Source: Pseudonocardia sp.
GTDB taxonomy: Bacteria; Actinomycetota; Actinomycetes; Mycobacteriales; Pseudonocardiaceae
Assembly: GCF_025465255.1 (NCBI RefSeq)
Contig: NZ_JAODNI010000121.1
Coordinates: 62,001 to 126,000 of the forward strand
Direction: 5' to 3'
DNA length: 64,000 bases
The stretch's first letter is position 1. Each line of letters opens with the position of its first letter. The notes beneath the pieces were generated by a model. The model was not told the origin of the DNA. It was given only the letters and a program-made list of their open reading frames with translations, and ran no database searches. The translations under genes and the position numbers were made by a program. Below are positions 61,563-64,000 of the stretch, piece after piece.

Positions 61563-62077
61563 ATGACCGACTTCGGATACGACCCGGAGTCCCTACGCCA
61601 CGCCGGCGCCCGGCACCGATCGACGGGAACCTCCGCCGCCGACCTCGGTGGCTTCCTCGAACGGATCGCGCTCGACCCCACAGCGCTGGGCGACGTCGCG
61701 CACGCTGCGGCGTTCCACGGGGCGACGGTGACCGCTCGCGACACGCAGGCTGGCAAGCCGCAGCGCCCCGAGATGAAGGGGCAGCCGACGGAGGCTTCGA
61801 CGTATCCGAGCTCGCCGGGGGCGCCATCGACTCGTTCGAGGAGACCGGCGAGATGCTCGTCGAGCTGAACCCGCTGCGGGCGCTCACCGAGCCGGCCGAG
61901 TACGGGGACACGCGTGTTCCGGTACGCCGGCGGAATCGCCGCCATCCCCCGGGGCGATCATCGACCGCCCCCTGGACTTCGCCGACCAGATCTTGTTCAG
62001 CGGCGAGCTGCGCAAGGAGCAATGGGACCGGGCGACGGGCCAGACCGTCTCGGCGTTTCCGCAGCTCAGCCCTGGTT
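61563..62077 (+). pseudogene. Decayed EspC-like/ESX-substrate locus
   Basis: Four pieces in three frames read as parts of one or two genes. ATG 61563 starts TDFGYDPESLRHAGARHRST, LERIALDPTALGDVAHAAAF and TARDTQA, like the N-terminal half of EspC-type type VII secretion substrates. Then frame 2 from about 61772 gives FDVSELAGGAIDSFEETGEM and LVELNPLRALTEPAEYG. From about 61917 another frame gives FRYAGGIAAIPRG, and from about 61954 a last one gives AIIDRPLDFADQILFSGELR, KEQWDRATGQTVSAFPQL. At least three frame changes with otherwise coherent sequence indicate a pseudogene. No ESX secretion genes are in view. Confidence 0.6.
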
Positions 62078-62119
62078 GTGAGTGTGGAACCTCGCTCTAG
62101 TGAGGTTCCACACTCACAG
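62076..62119. terminator. Terminator of nadC, palindrome family copy C
   Basis: Arms 62078-62093 and 62102-62117, starting GTGAGTGTGGAACCTC, pair perfectly over 16 bp around GCTCTAGT. The nadC stop codon (TGA on the minus strand, 62114-62116) lies inside the right arm, preceded by CTG as the last sense codon. It is closely related to copy B at 14838-14880. Confidence 0.75.
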
Positions 62120-62998
62120 CAGATCGAGGCCCAGGTCCAGGGCGGTGACGGAGTGGGTGAGGCCGCCGACCGAGATGAAGTCGACCCCCGTCTCCGCGTA
62201 CTCCCTCGCGTTCGCCAGGACCAGCCCGCCCGACGACTCCAGGAGCGTCGGCAGTGACCCGCGGCGACGGACGGCGTCCGCGGTCTGCGCCGGGCTGAAG
62301 TTGTCCAGCAGGATGAGCTCCGCGTTCAGGGCGAGGACCTCGTCGAGCTGCTCCAGCGAGTCGACCTCCACCTCGCACGGCAGGTCCGGCGCGGCCGCAC
62401 GGGCCGCGGTCAGGGCCGCGGACACCGAGCCCGCCGCGGCGACGTGGTTGTCCTTGATCAGGACCGCGTCGCCGAGGCCGAGCCGGTGGTTCATCCCGCC
62501 CCCGCACCGCACCGCGTACTTCTCCAGCAGCCGCAGCCCGGGAAGGGTCTTGCGGGTGTCCCGGATGACGGCCCCGGTGCCCTCGACGGCGTCGACCCAC
62601 CGGCGCGTCGCCGTCGCCACCCCGGAGAGGTGGCAGAGCAGGTTGAGCGCGGTCCGTTCCGCGGTGAGCAGGCCCCGGACCGGGGCCCGGACGACCAGCG
62701 CGGGCTCCCCCGGGACGAGCCGGGAGCCGTCGGGCAGCGCGGAGAGCACCGCGAACCCCGGTACCACCAGCTCCAGGACGCGCAGGGCGACCGGCGCGCC
62801 GGCCAGCACGCCCGCCGCCCGCGGCGAGAACTCCCCCACCGCGACGGCGTCCGCCGGGACGGTCGCGGCGGTCGTCGCATCCGGCCCGTAGCGCAGGTCC
62901 TCGTCGAGGGCGGTCTGCACGACCCGCGCCAGGTCCCCGGGATCGGGAACGCCGATCTCGGTCGCCCCACCGACGCCGGCCGCCAACTTCGCACTCAT
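62114..62998 (-). CDS. nadC: Nicotinate-nucleotide pyrophosphorylase (carboxylating) NadC
   Basis: A 294-residue quinolinate phosphoribosyltransferase. DEDLRYGPDATTAATVPAD, TALNLLCHLSGVATATRRWV, IRDTRKTLPGLRLLEKYAVR, GGGMNHRLGLGDAVLIKDNH and EVEVDSLEQLDEVL contain the active-site Arg, Lys, His and Glu residues. It forms nicotinate mononucleotide from quinolinate and PRPP. ATG 62998 overlaps the nadB stop (ATGA). The gene ends inside a palindromic terminator. Confidence 0.96.
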   Translation of the reverse strand: MSAKLAAGVGGATEIGVPDPGDLARVVQTALDEDLRYGPDATTAATVPADAVAVGEFSPRAAGVLAGAPVALRVLELVVPGFAVLSALPDGSRLVPGEPALVVRAPVRGLLTAERTALNLLCHLSGVATATRRWVDAVEGTGAVIRDTRKTLPGLRLLEKYAVRCGGGMNHRLGLGDAVLIKDNHVAAAGSVSAALTAARAAAPDLPCEVEVDSLEQLDEVLALNAELILLDNFSPAQTADAVRRRGSLPTLLESSGGLVLANAREYAETGVDFISVGGLTHSVTALDLGLDLL

Positions 62999-64000
62999 GC
63001 CACACCCGCCAACACGTCGGTGCCGATCACCGGGCGCCCGGTGGCGTCCAGCGAGATCGGCAGGCTGGAGCGCTGCCACACGTCGTCGCGCTCGGGGAAG
63101 TCCGTGCGCACGTGGCAGCCACGGGTCTCCCGGCGGGTCCCGGCCGCGGCGAGCACGGCCTGGGCCAGCAGGGTCAGTGCGGCGTCCTCGACGCCGGCGC
63201 GGTCGATCGGCGTCGCCGGCTGCGTCGCCGCCTCCACGACGTCCGACGCCGCGGCGAGCCCGGCCGCGTCCCGCCCGATCCCGGCGAACGCGCTCATCGC
63301 GCGCTGCACGACCCCGCGGTCCGCCACTCCGACGGCGGGCGCGGCCAGGACCAGCTCGGACGATGCCGACCGCGGCGTCGCGAGGTCCGCGACGACCGCG
63401 CGGACGACCCGCTCGCCGATGACCAGCCCCTCGAGCAGGCTGTTCGACGCGAGCCGGTTCGCGCCGTGCAGGCCGGTGCGGGCCACCTCGCCCGCGGCGT
63501 AGAGCCCCGGGACCGACGTCCGGCCGTCGACGTCGGTCACCACCCCGCCGCACGCGTAGTGCGCCGCCGGCGTCACCGGGATGGGCTCGCGGCGCGGGTC
63601 GATTCCCGCCTCCCGGCAGGAGGCGAAGACCGTCGGGAACCTCTCCGCGAACCCGCGGAGCCCGGTCGCGTCGAGATACATGCAGTCCGCGCCGGTCTCG
63701 GCCATCCGCCGGGTGATCGCGGCGGCGACGACGTCCCGCGGCGCCAGGTCGGCGAGCGGGTGGACCCCGGTCATGAGCCGGATGCCGGTGCGGTCGCGCA
63801 GCACGGCGCCCTCGCCGCGGACGGCCTCGGTGACGAGCGGGCGCCGCCCGACGGCCGGGCCGGTGTAGAGGACGGTGGGGTGGAACTGGACGAACTCCAG
63901 GTCCGCGGCCGTGGCACCGGCCCGCAGGGCGAGCGCGACGCCGTCGCCGGTGGAGGTGCCCGGGTTCGTCGTGCTGGCGTAGAGCTGCCCGTACCCGCCG
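62995..64000 (-). CDS. nadB: L-aspartate oxidase NadB (partial, 5' end beyond window)
   Basis: The visible 334 codons contain GYGQLYASTTNPGTSTGDGV, LRAGATAADLEFVQFHPTVL, ACGGVVTDVDGRTSVPGLYA, AGEVARTGLHGANRLASNSL and the C-terminal helical domain. These are hallmarks of the flavoprotein that oxidises aspartate to iminoaspartate for de novo NAD synthesis. It runs off the right edge; nadA would be expected upstream. It is translationally coupled to nadC. Confidence 0.96.
   Translation of the reverse strand, partial: GGYGQLYASTTNPGTSTGDGVALALRAGATAADLEFVQFHPTVLYTGPAVGRRPLVTEAVRGEGAVLRDRTGIRLMTGVHPLADLAPRDVVAAAITRRMAETGADCMYLDATGLRGFAERFPTVFASCREAGIDPRREPIPVTPAAHYACGGVVTDVDGRTSVPGLYAAGEVARTGLHGANRLASNSLLEGLVIGERVVRAVVADLATPRSASSELVLAAPAVGVADRGVVQRAMSAFAGIGRDAAGLAAASDVVEAATQPATPIDRAGVEDAALTLLAQAVLAAAGTRRETRGCHVRTDFPERDDVWQRSSLPISLDATGRPVIGTDVLAGVA

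Overview
The window is high-GC DNA (about 73% G+C by eye) with many GTG starts, frequent 4-bp ATGA/GTGA gene overlaps and several apparently leaderless genes. It carries F420-type and NDMA-dependent (mycofactocin-type) oxidoreductases, DUF3040/DUF3099 proteins, paired acyl-CoA dehydrogenases, an EspC-like ESX substrate remnant and a SARP/BTAD regulator. Together these indicate an actinobacterium, most likely of the Pseudonocardiales. No rRNA, tRNA, CRISPR, IS element or prophage was seen, so this looks like a chromosomal segment with a few decaying genes.

Layout. 1-4.2 kb: the first codons of a siderophore-type N-hydroxylase behind a candidate iron box, then a beta-oxidation set (thiolase, SDR, LCAD-type acyl-CoA dehydrogenase, TetR). 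4.3-6.4 kb: an NDMA-type alcohol dehydrogenase divergent from a TIGR00027-type methyltransferase. 6.4-14.8 kb: a reductive pyrimidine/hydantoin-degradation locus. A four-gene ABC importer diverges from beta-ureidopropionase, omega-aminotransferase, dihydropyrimidinase and an F420-type LLM oxidoreductase. 14.9-21.8 kb: a dicarboxylate symporter, a second zinc alcohol dehydrogenase, a frameshifted TPR-like gene, a DUF1059 fusion, a methyltransferase and a FadE5-like acyl-CoA dehydrogenase. 21.8-26 kb: a zinc-ribbon protein, a PiT phosphate transporter with a small membrane partner, and an acyl-CoA dehydrogenase pair. 26-31 kb: DUF3040, DUF3099, HrpB helicase and a serine hydrolase broken by an in-frame stop. 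31-38 kb: a SnoaL-like protein, two tandem rhodaneses, a BTAD/AAA/TPR regulator, a universal stress protein, an MFS exporter and MarR. 38-49 kb: an AT-hook-like protein, a zinc-finger/SDR fusion, the recC-recB-recD operon and a DMT-like membrane protein. 49.8-53.8 kb: a receiver/thioredoxin-fold/flavoprotein fusion, a cNMP-binding histidine kinase and a UBP zinc-finger protein, overlapping gene to gene, followed by a NUDIX hydrolase. 54-60 kb: an MFS transporter convergent with hisD-hisC-hisB, hisH and a basic two-TM protein. 60-64 kb: a winged-helix protein, an unknown gene, a decayed ESX-substrate locus, then nadC and a partial nadB.

How the parts work together. The pyrimidine locus pairs uptake with ring opening, decarbamylation and transamination, but no dihydropyrimidine dehydrogenase is in view. 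The recCBD genes overlap end to end and should encode one complex. The sensor kinase, flavoprotein-fused receiver and zinc finger form a tight redox-signalling module that is the best candidate here for an under-described system. A roughly 40-bp palindrome occurs three times at gene ends and in two cases supplies the stop codon.
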